DNA of 64,000 nucleotides from Paractinoplanes pyxinae (GCF_026626335.1 NZ_JAPNTZ010000011.1:62001-126000), one strand, 5' to 3'. Counted from the first letter of the stretch, positions 33,124 to 42,808 are shown. Notes: generated by a model not told the origin, from the letters alone. Translations and numbers: made by a program.

Positions 33124-34599
33124 CTACACCGCCTCACCCGTTTCGGATGAGAGCGCGGCCCCGGCCAGGTGGTAGAGGCCTTCGTCGTGCAGGATGCGAA
33201 CCAGTTCGGCGTACGGTTCGAGGTGGCCTGCATCAGTGGCTGCTCGGCAGTAGTCCTGCGCCCGCTCGTCGTCCTGCCGCCGGACGGCAAGCACCGCCAG
33301 GTTGATGAACCCGTAGGTGTTGCCGGCCTCGGCCGCCTCGAGGTAGCGGGCCTCGGCCCCGGTCAGGTCGCCCTCGTTCTCGAGCAGCAGGCCGAGACCG
33401 ATCAGAGCAGACGTGCTTCCCCACTTGATGGCCCGGTCGAAGTGCTTGACGGCGGCGGCTCGATCGCCCCGGTCGGCGGCGACCTCGCCGAGTGCGGCTT
33501 CGGCGTTGGGGAAACGAGCCTTGGCGGCGACCCGGAAGTTGGCCTCGGCCAGATCCTTCTCGCCGCGTTGCCACTGCAGGGCGCCGATGTCGATCAGCGC
33601 GCCCGCGTGCCCGGCGTCGGCCGCCTGCCGGTACAGCGACTCCGCTCTCTCGGTGTCGCCCGCCTCGAGCCGCAAGGCAGCCAGCCCGTACCAGCCCAGG
33701 CCGTGGCCGGCGTCGGCGGCATTACGGTAGGCCGTCTCGGCGTACGCGGTGTCGCCCATGTCGTGCAGGATGAAACCGAGTTGCGCGTACGCCTCGGCGG
33801 AACCGCGCAGGGCCGCACGCTGATACAGGCCGCCGGCCACGGCGAGATCCCCTTCGTCCCGCGCCCGCTCGGCGGATCGCAGCAACCCGTAGTTGTCGTC
33901 CCCGTCCGTACCCGATTCGCCGGTCGTCCCGAACAGCAGGTCGGCCAGGCCGAACGAGTGGCTCTTCCACTGCAGGCAGGGGCCCTTGCGCATCATGTCG
34001 AGGTTGAGCCGCCGGGCCGCCTCGACCACGCCGTCGACCTCGAGCAGCCGCAGGAAGTTCCGGGCGCCCTCGACTTCCAGCCGCAGCACGCCCGGCCGAA
34101 CCGCGTACCCGCGATCGTCGACAAAAGCAGCTTCGAAGGCCTCGGCCGGATTCGGCCAGTGCCGCAGCATCGTCGCCCGGTCGACGTTGAGCGAGAAGAT
34201 CGTCCGGTGCTGCTGGTCGACCGGCGCGTGGACGAACAGCGTCTCCAGCGAATGCACGGTCACGGTCATCATGCGCGGATACGAGTTCTTGTTGGTGTCG
34301 GGCGCGGCGCTGACCGACCAGCGCGAGAACTCGGTCCGCTGGGGCGCCGGCATGGTCCAGGCCAAATAACGACGTACGGCGGGCAGCACCGCCGCGAGGC
34401 GGGAGTCAGCGGCGAGGCGGTCGAACCGGACCCGGTTGGCCCGGCGCACCTGGGCGTTGTCCTCGCGTACGTCATCGCCGAAGCCATCCGACGCCGCCGA
34501 CGCCAACCAGCCCTGCTGCTCGGCCGGCGACAAGATCTCGTCCAGCGCACTCGCGCCGAGCCGGCCGGACGCGTGATCACGGGAGGTCGCGACTGTCAT
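33124..34599 (-). CDS. Large protein with Sel1/TPR-like repeats
   Basis: 491 residues. Residues 1-230 form an unrecognised domain with several Trp and Met-rich strands (TNKNSYPRMMTVTVHSLETLFVH). Residues about 240-480 are repeated helical hairpins in Sel1/TPR style: LAVAGGLYQRAALRGSAEAYAQLG, TAYAETAYRNAADAGHGLGWYGLA, AEANFRVAAKARFPNAEAALGE and AEARYLEAAEAGNTYGFINLA. Sel1 repeats mediate protein contacts in signalling and stress. No enzymatic motif is visible. It may be co-transcribed with the basic protein 25 bp downstream. Confidence 0.8.
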   Translation of the reverse strand: MTVATSRDHASGRLGASALDEILSPAEQQGWLASAASDGFGDDVREDNAQVRRANRVRFDRLAADSRLAAVLPAVRRYLAWTMPAPQRTEFSRWSVSAAPDTNKNSYPRMMTVTVHSLETLFVHAPVDQQHRTIFSLNVDRATMLRHWPNPAEAFEAAFVDDRGYAVRPGVLRLEVEGARNFLRLLEVDGVVEAARRLNLDMMRKGPCLQWKSHSFGLADLLFGTTGESGTDGDDNYGLLRSAERARDEGDLAVAGGLYQRAALRGSAEAYAQLGFILHDMGDTAYAETAYRNAADAGHGLGWYGLAALRLEAGDTERAESLYRQAADAGHAGALIDIGALQWQRGEKDLAEANFRVAAKARFPNAEAALGEVAADRGDRAAAVKHFDRAIKWGSTSALIGLGLLLENEGDLTGAEARYLEAAEAGNTYGFINLAVLAVRRQDDERAQDYCRAATDAGHLEPYAELVRILHDEGLYHLAGAALSSETGEAV

Positions 34600-34652
34600 G
34601 GTCCTTCAGTCGGCCGCCTCGGGTTCGATATGAGGAACGGTAGGGTCGGGCG

Positions 34653-35621
34653 GTGTTTCCCAGTCCCCGGTGGCGGCAGCTGATCGACGAGCGGACCCAG
34701 GAAGCGGTCACCGTCCTGGGGGAGATTCCTGGCGTGCACGGCTTCGTGGTCGGCGGCAGCGTCGGGCGGGGCGAGCCGTGGCCGATGTCGGACATCGACC
34801 TGCTGCCGGTCTACGACGATCCGGCGGCGGCCGCCGAGACCGCGGCGGGTCAGGCCGCGATGGTCGACTGGTGGGCCGGCTCGGGCCGCGCACAGACCCT
34901 CGACCTGGCCTGGATTGCCTTCACCGTCAACGAGATCCAGGACGTCATGGCGGCCGGACCGGAGGCGCTGGCCGCGCGCATCACCGGTGACCTGCGGTGG
35001 TTCCACGGGATCGACAAGGCGTACGGCGGTCGCGCGGGCCGACCCGATGACGAGCTGACTACCGCGTTCGTCGAGTGGATCACCGAGGTGCGCTTTCACC
35101 CGGCCGTGATGACGGCCCGGGTCGCCGAGTGGCGGCGGCAGGCGCTGGCCGCCGCCGAGCTGGCGGACGATCCCGATCCGTCGGCCGCGACCAACCACCT
35201 GCGGGAATCGGCCCGCGCCCTGCGCATGCAGGTGCTGGAGAGCTGGGGCGAGCGCCTCGGCTCGATGGGCCGCGAATGGACCCGGTTCGAGCGCCTGGCC
35301 GCCCGGCACGACCGCAGCGATCTGGCCGAGCGGATCGCCGTGCTGGCCGGGGCCGACGTGCCGACGGCGGCGCGCCGGGCCGAGAGCGCGCCGCTGTGGC
35401 TGCGGGAGCGGATCGAGCTGTGCCGGACCGCCCGCGCGGCCGTGGGGGAGCAGGTCACCGACGGTGAGAATGCGCGGGATCAGCACGCCGCGTACGCCCT
35501 GCATGTCGCCCGCAAGCGGCCCGACCTGGATGGGCCGTGGACCGGGACGCCCGAGCCGCACCTCGACACGTACCGGGCCGAACTGCTCCGTGTGATCGAG
35601 CTGACGGCCGGTGGGGTATAG
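34653..35621 (+). CDS. Nucleotidyltransferase-fold protein
   Basis: 322 residues from GTG 34653. Residues 30-55 carry FVVGGSVGRGEPWPMSDIDLLPV, the G[GS]-x9-[DE]x[DE] signature of the polymerase-beta nucleotidyltransferase fold (kanamycin nucleotidyltransferase, MNT). The rest is helical (about 95-310) and could be the substrate-binding lobe. Some members modify aminoglycosides or toxins, others act in toxin-antitoxin pairs with HEPN proteins; here a separate HEPN partner is not evident. Substrate not predictable. Confidence 0.8.
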   Translation: MFPSPRWRQLIDERTQEAVTVLGEIPGVHGFVVGGSVGRGEPWPMSDIDLLPVYDDPAAAAETAAGQAAMVDWWAGSGRAQTLDLAWIAFTVNEIQDVMAAGPEALAARITGDLRWFHGIDKAYGGRAGRPDDELTTAFVEWITEVRFHPAVMTARVAEWRRQALAAAELADDPDPSAATNHLRESARALRMQVLESWGERLGSMGREWTRFERLAARHDRSDLAERIAVLAGADVPTAARRAESAPLWLRERIELCRTARAAVGEQVTDGENARDQHAAYALHVARKRPDLDGPWTGTPEPHLDTYRAELLRVIELTAGGV

Positions 35622-35652
35622 AACAGCCAGCAACGACAGCCGACCATAAGGA

Positions 35653-36162
35653 ATGACCGTGAGTGACGAACCGCTGTACTCCATGCTGGGTTTCACCGAT
35701 TCGGAGTGGGGGCTGCTCGTCGGCCTGCCGCAGTCGGTGCTCACCGCGGCCAGCGCCGCCACCCCCGACAGCTCCCGCAAGACCCGCGCCGAGACGGCGG
35801 CCGGTCTGGACGAGATCTCCGACGCCCGCGCGTCGGCCAGCCCGCTGGTGGCGGCCGTGGCCAACGCCATCATGTCCCGGGCGGGCGACCCCGAGCTGGG
35901 CGAGGAGCCCCCGGTGATCGAGCCGAGCGACCCCATCGCGTACGCCGAGGACGTGCTGGGCCGGGCCGTCGAGGCCAACGCCCTGCTGGTCGCCAAGGCC
36001 GAGCGGGCCGACGCCGAGACCTACAAGCACTGGCTCGTCGAGATCGCCGAGAACGTCGTCGGCGCGGCCTCCACCGGCGGCGTCCTCGGCATCGGCGGCG
36101 AGACGGTCACCGACACCGAGCGGGCCTTCCGCGACGACCTCGCCAAGGCCCTGTCCGACTGA
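35653..36162 (+). CDS. Conserved hypothetical protein, 169 residues
   Basis: Starts MTVSDEPLYSMLGFTDSEWGLLVGLPQSV with a plausible upstream AAGGA. Acidic, helical, soluble; the phrase WGLLVGLPQSVLTAASAA and ASPLVAAVANAIM look like helices packed around a small core. I have seen similar annotations as hypothetical in Micromonosporaceae but assign no function. It lies 31 bp after the nucleotidyltransferase gene and may share its transcript. Confidence 0.75.
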   Translation: MTVSDEPLYSMLGFTDSEWGLLVGLPQSVLTAASAATPDSSRKTRAETAAGLDEISDARASASPLVAAVANAIMSRAGDPELGEEPPVIEPSDPIAYAEDVLGRAVEANALLVAKAERADAETYKHWLVEIAENVVGAASTGGVLGIGGETVTDTERAFRDDLAKALSD

Positions 36163-36205
36163 GCACGGCCCCCAGCGCGCGCCGGCGCCCGTTACGGTTC
36201 CAGCC

Positions 36206-37078
36206 ATGGACATCGACGGGCGCCGCTTCGCTCTCCACCAGTGCGGTGATCCGCACGGTTTCCCGCTCTTCGTGCACCACGGCACGCCCGGCTCGCGGCT
36301 CGCGTCCGCTTTGATCGACGAAACCGCGAGCAAATTCGGCGTACGGATAATTTCTTTCGATCGGCCCGGGTACGGCGACGCCCCGCTCACCCCGCCCAGC
36401 CTGGCCTCCGTCGGGGCCGACACGCTCGCCGTCGCCGACGCCCTGGGTATCGACCGGTTCGCCGTGGCCGGTGTCTCCGGCGGCGGCCCGTACGCGCTGG
36501 CCACGGCCCTGGCCGGTCCCGGGCGGGTGACGTCGGTGGCCGTCGTGGCGGGCATCGGGCCGATCCGCGTGATCAAGCCGCACGACCCGGACGACCCCGA
36601 GCGCGAATACCTCGCCCGGGCCGACGCCGGCGACGTGGACGGCGCCCTGGCCTCGTTCCGGTCCGACCTGGCGGCCGACCTCGGCGACATCCCGGCCATC
36701 GGGGACGACACCGCCCGCATCGAGGCGTACCTCGAGGGAGCCCCGCCGAACGACTTCGCCTGGCTCGACGCCGAAAAGAAGGTCTGGTGGGGCCGGGACC
36801 TGCGCGAGGCCACCCGGCGGCTGGACGGGTACGCCCGCGACAACGTGGCCTGGGGCTGCGACTGGGACATCGACGTCACCGCCGTGACCGTGCCGGTGCG
36901 GCTCTACTACGGCGACGACGACCGGCTCGTGCCCCCGTCGCACGGCCGCTGGCTCGCCGAGCGGATCCCCGGCTCGGTGCTGATGACCATCCCCGGCGCG
37001 GGCCACGGCACGGCGGCCTTCGGACGGTGGGACGACATCCTGCCCGCCCTGGTCCGCGATCGGGGCGAGCCGACGTAG
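36206..37078 (+). CDS. Alpha/beta hydrolase
   Basis: 290 residues. FVHHGTPGSR (oxyanion region), VAGVSGGGPYALA with nucleophile Ser in GVSGG (about 93), Asp in VRLYYGDDDRLVP and His in GAGHGT near the C-terminus make a complete catalytic triad. A cap insertion sits at about 120-205. Substrate unknown. The next gene, an AraC regulator, starts ten bases later, so they are probably co-transcribed. Confidence 0.92.
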   Translation: MDIDGRRFALHQCGDPHGFPLFVHHGTPGSRLASALIDETASKFGVRIISFDRPGYGDAPLTPPSLASVGADTLAVADALGIDRFAVAGVSGGGPYALATALAGPGRVTSVAVVAGIGPIRVIKPHDPDDPEREYLARADAGDVDGALASFRSDLAADLGDIPAIGDDTARIEAYLEGAPPNDFAWLDAEKKVWWGRDLREATRRLDGYARDNVAWGCDWDIDVTAVTVPVRLYYGDDDRLVPPSHGRWLAERIPGSVLMTIPGAGHGTAAFGRWDDILPALVRDRGEPT

Positions 37079-37087
37079 GGTCGGGGC

Positions 37088-37924
37088 ATGGTCGTCGACG
37101 AGTACGTCCGCGGCCGGCCCGCGGCCGCGCTCGCGCCGTTCGTCGCGGGCTATTCGGGCTACCGGCAGCGCGGGGTCGCGCCGATGCGTCACCTCGGGCT
37201 GCCCTCGCCGTACCTGACCATGATTTTGACGATGGACGAGCCGCTGGTCATGGCCGCGCACCCGGATCCGCGGCAGCCGCCCGGCAGCTACGACTCGCTG
37301 ATCGGCGGCCTGCACCTGACGCCGGCGGTGATCGTGCACGAGGGCCGGCAGTCGGGGGTGCAGGTGGCGTTGCGGCCGCTCGGGTGCCGCGCTCTGCTCG
37401 GTGTGCCGGCCGCGGAGCTGGTTGGGCTCGACGTCGACGCTTCGGCCCTGCTCGGCTCGACGGTGGTGGCGCAACTGCGGGAGCGGCTTTGTTTGGCGGC
37501 GGACTGGCCGAGCCGGTTCGCGGTGGTCGACTCAGTTCTGCGCGCTCACCTGCGCGGCGACAAATCGGTCAAACCCGAGGTCGCCTACGCGTACGGGTCA
37601 ATCGTTTCTGGCCAGTCGGTCAAGTCGGTGGCGGCCGAGGTGGGGTGGAGCGACCGCCATCTGACCAACCGCTTCCGGGCCGAGGTCGGGTTGCGCCCCA
37701 AAGAGACGGCCCGCGTGGCCCGCTTCGACCGCGCCCGCCGCGCCCTGCATCCGGGCACGCTCATCGGCGACGTGGCGGCCGCCCACGGCTACGCCGACCA
37801 GTCCCATCTCGTACGCGAATTCCGCGCGCTGGCCGGCTGCACCCCGTCCGAGTGGATCTCCGAACAGTTCGATTTCATCCAAGCCGTACAGCTGGAACCC
37901 GCGCACGATGGGCAGCATGACTGA
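37088..37924 (+). CDS. AraC family transcriptional regulator
   Basis: 278 residues. An N-terminal sensing domain (1-165) with EYVRGRPAAALAPFVAGYSGYRQRG is followed by two helix-turn-helices at about 185-270: SVKSVAAEVGWSDRHLTNRFRAEVGLRPKE and LIGDVAAAHGYADQSHLVREFRALAGCTPSEW. The N-terminal part recalls DUF6597-type sensors of AraC regulators. It overlaps the downstream VOC gene by 8 bases, suggesting it controls the hydrolase-regulator-VOC unit. Confidence 0.9.
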   Translation: MVVDEYVRGRPAAALAPFVAGYSGYRQRGVAPMRHLGLPSPYLTMILTMDEPLVMAAHPDPRQPPGSYDSLIGGLHLTPAVIVHEGRQSGVQVALRPLGCRALLGVPAAELVGLDVDASALLGSTVVAQLRERLCLAADWPSRFAVVDSVLRAHLRGDKSVKPEVAYAYGSIVSGQSVKSVAAEVGWSDRHLTNRFRAEVGLRPKETARVARFDRARRALHPGTLIGDVAAAHGYADQSHLVREFRALAGCTPSEWISEQFDFIQAVQLEPAHDGQHD

Positions 37925-38327
37925 CTCAAAGACCCCACCCCCGCAGGTGTGGCCCACGCTGCGGGCCACCGACGCCCGCGCCCTGATCCGCTTCCTGGTC
38001 GACGCGTTCGGCTTCGAAGAGGTAGTCGTCCACGGCGCCGGCGACCGCGTCGAACACGCCCAGCTGGCCTGGCCCCTCGGCGGCGGCATCATGCTCGGCT
38101 CCGACCGCGGCGACCCGAACGACGCGTGGCCCCTCAAGCCAGGCACCTTCGGCGCGTACGTCGTAGCCGACGACATCGACGCCCTGCACGACCGAGCAGT
38201 CAAGGCCGGCGCCGAAATCCTCGAAGCTCCCTACGACACCGACTACGGCTCCCGCGACTTCCGAGCCCGCGACCCCGAAGGCAACCTCTGGTCCTTCGGC
38301 ACCTACCGAGGCGAGCCTCGCAGCTGA
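37917..38327 (+). CDS. VOC family protein (glyoxalase-like)
   Basis: 136 residues from ATG 37917; an ATG at 37908 is possible. One VOC module pair: WPTLRATDARALIRFLVDAFGFEEV and the second-half YGSRDFRARDPEGNLWSFGTY, the typical ARDPEGNxWxFG ending. Resembles the PhnB-like and glyoxalase/dioxygenase-superfamily proteins common in actinomycetes. Its start overlaps the AraC gene, so it is translated with it. Substrate not determined. Confidence 0.9.
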   Translation: MTDSKTPPPQVWPTLRATDARALIRFLVDAFGFEEVVVHGAGDRVEHAQLAWPLGGGIMLGSDRGDPNDAWPLKPGTFGAYVVADDIDALHDRAVKAGAEILEAPYDTDYGSRDFRARDPEGNLWSFGTYRGEPRS

Positions 38328-38335
38328 CGCACCCG

Positions 38336-38986
38336 TCAGAAGCGGAGAACGCGGGCGGCCAGGGCGTCCTTAGCGTGGGGCCACTCGTCGTCGAGCATGG
38401 CGTAGACGACCGTGTCCCGCCAGGAACCGTCAGCACGGCGGCGGTGCTTGCGCAGGACGCCCTCGCGGACGGCGCCCAGCCCTTCGATGGCCGCCTGCGC
38501 CCGGGTGTTGCGGATGTCGGTGACCCAGGCGACGCGGACCGCGCCCAGCGTCTCGAAGGCGTAGCTCATCAGCAGCAGCTTGGCCTCGGCGTTGAGGCCG
38601 GCGCCCCACCAGCGCCGGCCGAGCCAGGTGTAGCCGATCGTGAGCGACCGCTGCAACGGGTCCAGGTCGCCCAGCGACGTGGTGCCGGCGAACGCGCCGG
38701 TGACCAGGTCGATCTGCGCGTACGGCAACCGCCGCCCCTGGGCTCGGCCGTGCAGCGCGTTCCGGATGTGCCCGGCCGTGTCGTCCACTGTGACCGGTGG
38801 CGTGAGCGCTCCGCCGGCCGGGCTCTGCCATCGAAAAATGGCGGCGCTCTCATCGGCGCTGCCGGTGGCCGCGAGGTAGCCGGGCGCGTGCTCGATCGTC
38901 AGCGGTTCCAGGCGCATGAGCCGACCGGCCAGGACCGGCATGGCGTACCAGAGTCCGTCATCCGTCACCACCACATGATCTCGCAC
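38336..38986 (-). CDS. GNAT family N-acetyltransferase (RimJ/RimL type)
   Basis: 216 residues. The acetyl-CoA site follows the RimJ/RimL pattern: LTIGYTWLGRRWWGAGLNAEAKLLLMSYAFE, with RVAWVTDIRNTRAQAAIEGLGAVREGVLRKH as the C-terminal motif B. The family acetylates N-termini of ribosomal proteins or small molecules. A later Met at about 16 could be the start. It faces the VOC gene tail to tail. Confidence 0.88.
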   Translation of the reverse strand: MRDHVVVTDDGLWYAMPVLAGRLMRLEPLTIEHAPGYLAATGSADESAAIFRWQSPAGGALTPPVTVDDTAGHIRNALHGRAQGRRLPYAQIDLVTGAFAGTTSLGDLDPLQRSLTIGYTWLGRRWWGAGLNAEAKLLLMSYAFETLGAVRVAWVTDIRNTRAQAAIEGLGAVREGVLRKHRRRADGSWRDTVVYAMLDDEWPHAKDALAARVLRF

Positions 38987-39008
38987 GACCGTCTTCAGCG
39001 AGGCTTCG

Positions 39009-40865
39009 TCAGTGCTGTTCGGTCATGAGGGCGAAAGCCAGCAACCCGGTGGCGCTGAAGTCGATCGACGGTTCGGTGTTGGCCGAGATTCGGCTGTCGT
39101 CAGTGAAGTGCGTGTCGTCGCGGTCGAAGGGGGCGAACGCATCGTTCCGGCACGTCGCCGGGCCGCTGGTGGCTTGCAGTTCGTGGACGCGGTCGGCCTT
39201 GTTGGGCCCGTTCACCACGGCGCCGGTCATGGTCAGTCCGGGCTCCTCGGTTCTTGTCAGCGTGGCGATCTGGTCGTGCGGGCAGCGCGGATAGGTTGTG
39301 CCGACGCCGACCATCATCGAGGTGCCCCAGCCGTTGACGCCCAGGACGACGCCGCGCTGGGCGGTCGCGAAGGCGGCGTACCGCTTGTCACCGGAGACGT
39401 GTTCGTACAGTTCGGCGGTGGCCGCGTAGCCGAGCTGACGGGCGGCGTAGTCGGAGCCGCCGGTGCCGGCCGCGGCGCCCATCGGGTTGCCGGCCGCGGC
39501 CCGCACCCCGGCGTCGAGGCGCCGGCGCATGTCCTGAAGAAGATCGTCACCGCCGCCGAGCAGCCGGATGATCTCCGCGTCGGCCAGCGCGCCGACGTCA
39601 TAGACGCTGAGGGCCCCGCCGCGGCCGGCGTTCACCCGCGCCCACGTCGAGGCGGTATCGGACCATTTCTCCGTACGGGAGTCTCCGAGCACCCGCCCGG
39701 CCAGGGCCAGTTCGGCCGCGCCGAAGGCCAAATCATCGGTCCACTGGTCCTCCGGATAGAAGCTGTGCGGTTCCGCGGTGACCAGCTCACCGACATCTTC
39801 CGTACGGGCCAGCTCGAAGACGCTCGCCGCCGCGTCGAGATGCTTCCGCGCCCGATCCGGCTGCTTCGCCGCTTCGACCTGCGCGGCCAGGGCGAAGGCG
39901 GCAGCGACCCGACCGGCCAGGTTCGGGCTGATCATCTCGCCCGGGGCAGCAGCGCGGAACACCGGACGGTAACGCTGGTAGTAGCGTTCGTCGCCCGGCT
40001 GGACGTCGAGCTGGTCGTCGGCTTCGGGCAGCCGCCAGGTGTCATGGTCGCCGAGGAAGCCGCCGGCCTCGCTCCCACTGCCGATGCCGACCTGCGTGTA
40101 GAGCACCTTGGCGCCGGCGTCCCACATCTTCTCGAGCCAGGCGATGCCGTGCTCGGTCTCGGCAACCAGCCCGTCGGAGACCAGGCCGTCGCGCCGGGCG
40201 ATCAGCATGGCGCTCACCGCGTACGCGGTCGTGTGGGTGAACTTGAGGAAGTCACCGGCGTCGTACCAGCCACCCTCGACGTCGACCGGTCCGCCCACCG
40301 GCGCCAGACCGGCGGCCGCGCGCCCCGACTCGTCGAACGATGGACGCTCGTACACCGTGGCCGCGCGGTCGGCGAGGTGAGCGGGCTGGCGTCCCCACCG
40401 GCTCGGCACCTGGTCCGCGCCGTCCCGGTGATTCTGGAAGTAAGACAACGCATAGCGGGCCGGCGGCCCCAAGACTTCGGCGGCGGGCCCGACACGAAAC
40501 GGCGGCGACTCGGCCCGTACGGCGCCTTCGACGCGGACCCGGTAAACGCCGTGCTTCTCGAGTCCGCTCAGGTCGATCGGCCGCACGTCCGGAAATCGCG
40601 CGTTCCACGGGCCCCGATTGGCCCCCGCCTTCGTTCTCCAGACCTGTTTCCCGTACGCATCCAGCACCGTGACGCGTACGTCGGACGCGTCACGCGGCGA
40701 CAGCAGATACGCGATCTTCGTCTCGCCCGGCGCAAAGCCCACCTGGTCGACGCGAACGAAAGCTTCCACCGCCGAGCCCCGATCACAGGCCGCGCCCCCG
40801 CCGACAAGAAGTGTTCCGAAAAGCAGAATGCCCAGCACACGGCGGCCCGAAGTCCTCACCGGCAA
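39009..40865 (-). CDS. Glycoside hydrolase family 9 lipoprotein
   Basis: 618 residues. Lipoprotein signal with lipobox GAAC (Cys27). An Ig-like cellulase N-terminal domain (about 34-125, VRVDQVGFAPGETKIAYL) precedes the GH9 catalytic barrel (about 135-615). The catalytic Asp pair is in GGWYDAGDF (Asp202, Asp205), the histidine loop in GTTYPRCPHDQ, and the acid Glu598 in NTEPSIDFSATG. GH9 enzymes are inverting beta-1,4-glucanases (cellulase, exo-glucosaminidase-like). Membrane-anchored location suggests processing of short oligosaccharides at the cell surface. There is no cellulose-binding domain and no neighbouring cellulase gene. Confidence 0.93.
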   Translation of the reverse strand: MPVRTSGRRVLGILLFGTLLVGGGAACDRGSAVEAFVRVDQVGFAPGETKIAYLLSPRDASDVRVTVLDAYGKQVWRTKAGANRGPWNARFPDVRPIDLSGLEKHGVYRVRVEGAVRAESPPFRVGPAAEVLGPPARYALSYFQNHRDGADQVPSRWGRQPAHLADRAATVYERPSFDESGRAAAGLAPVGGPVDVEGGWYDAGDFLKFTHTTAYAVSAMLIARRDGLVSDGLVAETEHGIAWLEKMWDAGAKVLYTQVGIGSGSEAGGFLGDHDTWRLPEADDQLDVQPGDERYYQRYRPVFRAAAPGEMISPNLAGRVAAAFALAAQVEAAKQPDRARKHLDAAASVFELARTEDVGELVTAEPHSFYPEDQWTDDLAFGAAELALAGRVLGDSRTEKWSDTASTWARVNAGRGGALSVYDVGALADAEIIRLLGGGDDLLQDMRRRLDAGVRAAAGNPMGAAAGTGGSDYAARQLGYAATAELYEHVSGDKRYAAFATAQRGVVLGVNGWGTSMMVGVGTTYPRCPHDQIATLTRTEEPGLTMTGAVVNGPNKADRVHELQATSGPATCRNDAFAPFDRDDTHFTDDSRISANTEPSIDFSATGLLAFALMTEQH

Positions 40866-40930
40866 GAGTCTCTATCGCCCCGGAGTTGCCAAGCCGGACG
40901 AGCGGTGCGGAGCGTGACGCCGCTCCGAAC

Positions 40931-41611
40931 TCACCTCACCTTGTCCGCCGATGGCGGGACGACCAGTCCGGTCTCGTAGGCGATCACCACCAGCTGGGCC
41001 CGGTCGTGCGCGCCGAGCTTGGCCATCGTCCGGTTGACGTGGGTCTTGACCGTGTGCGGGCTGACCACCAGACGATCGGCGATGTCGTCGTTGGACAGGC
41101 CCGCGCCGACCAGGGCCAGCACCTCGCGTTCGCGCTCGGTGAGCGCGCCGAGCCGGGCCGGCGGGATCAGCCGCGCCGGATCCGGGCGGGACAGGAACCG
41201 GCTGATCAGGCTGCGCGTCGCGGCCGGGGTGAGCAGGGCGTCGCCGCGGTGCACGACGCGGATGGCGTCGAGCAGTTGCTCCGGTTCGGCGCTCTTGCCG
41301 AGGAAGCCGCTGGCGCCGTTACGCAGGGCGGCGAACACGTACTCGTCGATCTCGAACGTGGTCAGGATCAGCACGTGGACCCCGGCCAGGTCGTCGTCGG
41401 CGGTGATCAGGCGGGTGGCGCCGAGCCCGTCGAGTTCCGGCATCCGGATGTCCATGAGTACGACGTCGGCGCGTTCGCTGCGGGCCAGGGCGACCGCCTC
41501 GGCCCCGGTGCGGGCCTCGCCCACGACCGCCAGGTCGGGCGCCGAGCGTACGAGGGTGGCGAACCCGGCCCGTACGACGGGCTGGTCGTCGGCGATCACG
41601 ACGCGGATCAT
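40931..41611 (-). CDS. LuxR/NarL-type response regulator
   Basis: 226 residues. Receiver with IADDQPVVRAGF, phosphoacceptor Asp in DVVLMDIRMPELDG and TTFE/FLGKSA switch residues; LuxR helix-turn-helix LTEREREVLALVGAGLSNDDIADRLVVSPHTVKTHV. Its ATG overlaps the stop of the kinase gene (ATGA). The ABC exporter pair at 42809 is divergent from the kinase gene and is the obvious target. Confidence 0.93.
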   Translation of the reverse strand: MIRVVIADDQPVVRAGFATLVRSAPDLAVVGEARTGAEAVALARSERADVVLMDIRMPELDGLGATRLITADDDLAGVHVLILTTFEIDEYVFAALRNGASGFLGKSAEPEQLLDAIRVVHRGDALLTPAATRSLISRFLSRPDPARLIPPARLGALTEREREVLALVGAGLSNDDIADRLVVSPHTVKTHVNRTMAKLGAHDRAQLVVIAYETGLVVPPSADKVR

Positions 41612-42696
41612 GCTGTCGCACCGCCTGGCAGGGTCGCGGTGACCAGGAAGCCGCCCGCCGGTCGGGGCTCGGCCCGCAGCGATCCGCCGACGGCGGCCAC
41701 CCGTTCGCGCATCCCGGTGATTCCGTGGCCCGGTGCCGCCACCACCGGCTCGCCGTCGTTCTCGATGGCGAGGGTCAGGTCGCCCCGATGTGGGCCGACG
41801 GTGATCCGGACGGGTTCGCCGGGCGCGTGCTTGCAGGCGTTGGTCAGCGCCTCCTGGATCACGCGGTAGGCCGTGAGGTCGACCGGCCGGGACAGGCTCA
41901 TGGGTTCGTGCCGCAGATCGATCCGAAGACCGGTTCGGCGGTACGAGTCGAGCAGGTCGCCCAGCCCGTCCAGGCCCACCGTGGGTTCGGCCGGGGCGAA
42001 CGGCTCGCCCGGCCGGCGCAGCAGTCCGACCGAGTCGCGCAGCTCTTCCAGCGCCGCCCGGCTGCCGTCGCGGACGTGCCGCAGGGCCTCGCGCACCTCG
42101 GGCGGCGGGTCGCTCAGCAGGTGGGCGGCCACGCCGGCCTGCACGTTGATCAGGGCCAGTTGATGGCCGACGCTGTCGTGCAGGTCGCGGGCGATCCGCA
42201 GCCGCTCCTCGGCTACCCGTCGTTGCGCGTCCAGTTCGCGGCCGTGTTCGCTCTCGGCCAGGAAGCGGCGGTGGTGCCGAGCGGCCGTGCCGGCGGCCAC
42301 CGCGAGCGCGCCCAGCGCGACCAGGGTCAGATTCTCCGGCCCCAGCACGCGGTTCGGCGCGAGGGTGTGGATCGCGCCGATCGCCAGCACGACCACGCCG
42401 GCGAGCAGCAGGGAGCGGTGCCGGTCCGAATGCTCGGTCGCCGTGTACAAGGCGACCAGCGGAGCGCTCACGGCAAGGATCCCGTTCTCACCGCGGTAGC
42501 GGAACATGTACAGCTCAGCCGCGACGGTGCAGACGACCAGGACCGTGTACGGCAGACGGCGGCGCAGCAGCAGCGGCGCGGCCGCGGCGGCGGCCAGCAG
42601 CACCGACAGCCCGTCGTGCAGGTGATTGCCGCCGGCCGTGCCGAGCAGGGTGGCGAGAAAGACCGCGCCCGCGACGGCGGCATCGGCGATGGCCAT
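41608..42696 (-). CDS. Sensor histidine kinase (NarL type)
   Basis: 362 residues from ATG 42696. Four or five membrane segments (about 5-125) with no sizeable outer domain. HisKA_3 motif RLRIARDLHDSVGHQLALI with the phosphorylated His, then VIQEALTNACKHA and GHGITGMRERV. Typical of kinases beside ABC exporters that sense drug or lipid stress. Longer versions of the frame run into the divergent ABC promoter and were not used. Confidence 0.92.
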   Translation of the reverse strand: MAIADAAVAGAVFLATLLGTAGGNHLHDGLSVLLAAAAAAPLLLRRRLPYTVLVVCTVAAELYMFRYRGENGILAVSAPLVALYTATEHSDRHRSLLLAGVVVLAIGAIHTLAPNRVLGPENLTLVALGALAVAAGTAARHHRRFLAESEHGRELDAQRRVAEERLRIARDLHDSVGHQLALINVQAGVAAHLLSDPPPEVREALRHVRDGSRAALEELRDSVGLLRRPGEPFAPAEPTVGLDGLGDLLDSYRRTGLRIDLRHEPMSLSRPVDLTAYRVIQEALTNACKHAPGEPVRITVGPHRGDLTLAIENDGEPVVAAPGHGITGMRERVAAVGGSLRAEPRPAGGFLVTATLPGGATA

Positions 42697-42808
42697 GAGC
42701 CCACCGTACGGACGTGTCCGCCGCGGCACGATACCGCCGATGCGGTACGTCGAAGATGCCGCCGCGAGGTGACGAGAAGGATCTTTCCTCCGGCCACAGT
42801 CGAGGGTC

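Noticed and set aside
34653..35621. Toxin-antitoxin pair with the nucleotidyltransferase
   Set aside because: No HEPN-type partner gene or small overlapping gene is next to it.
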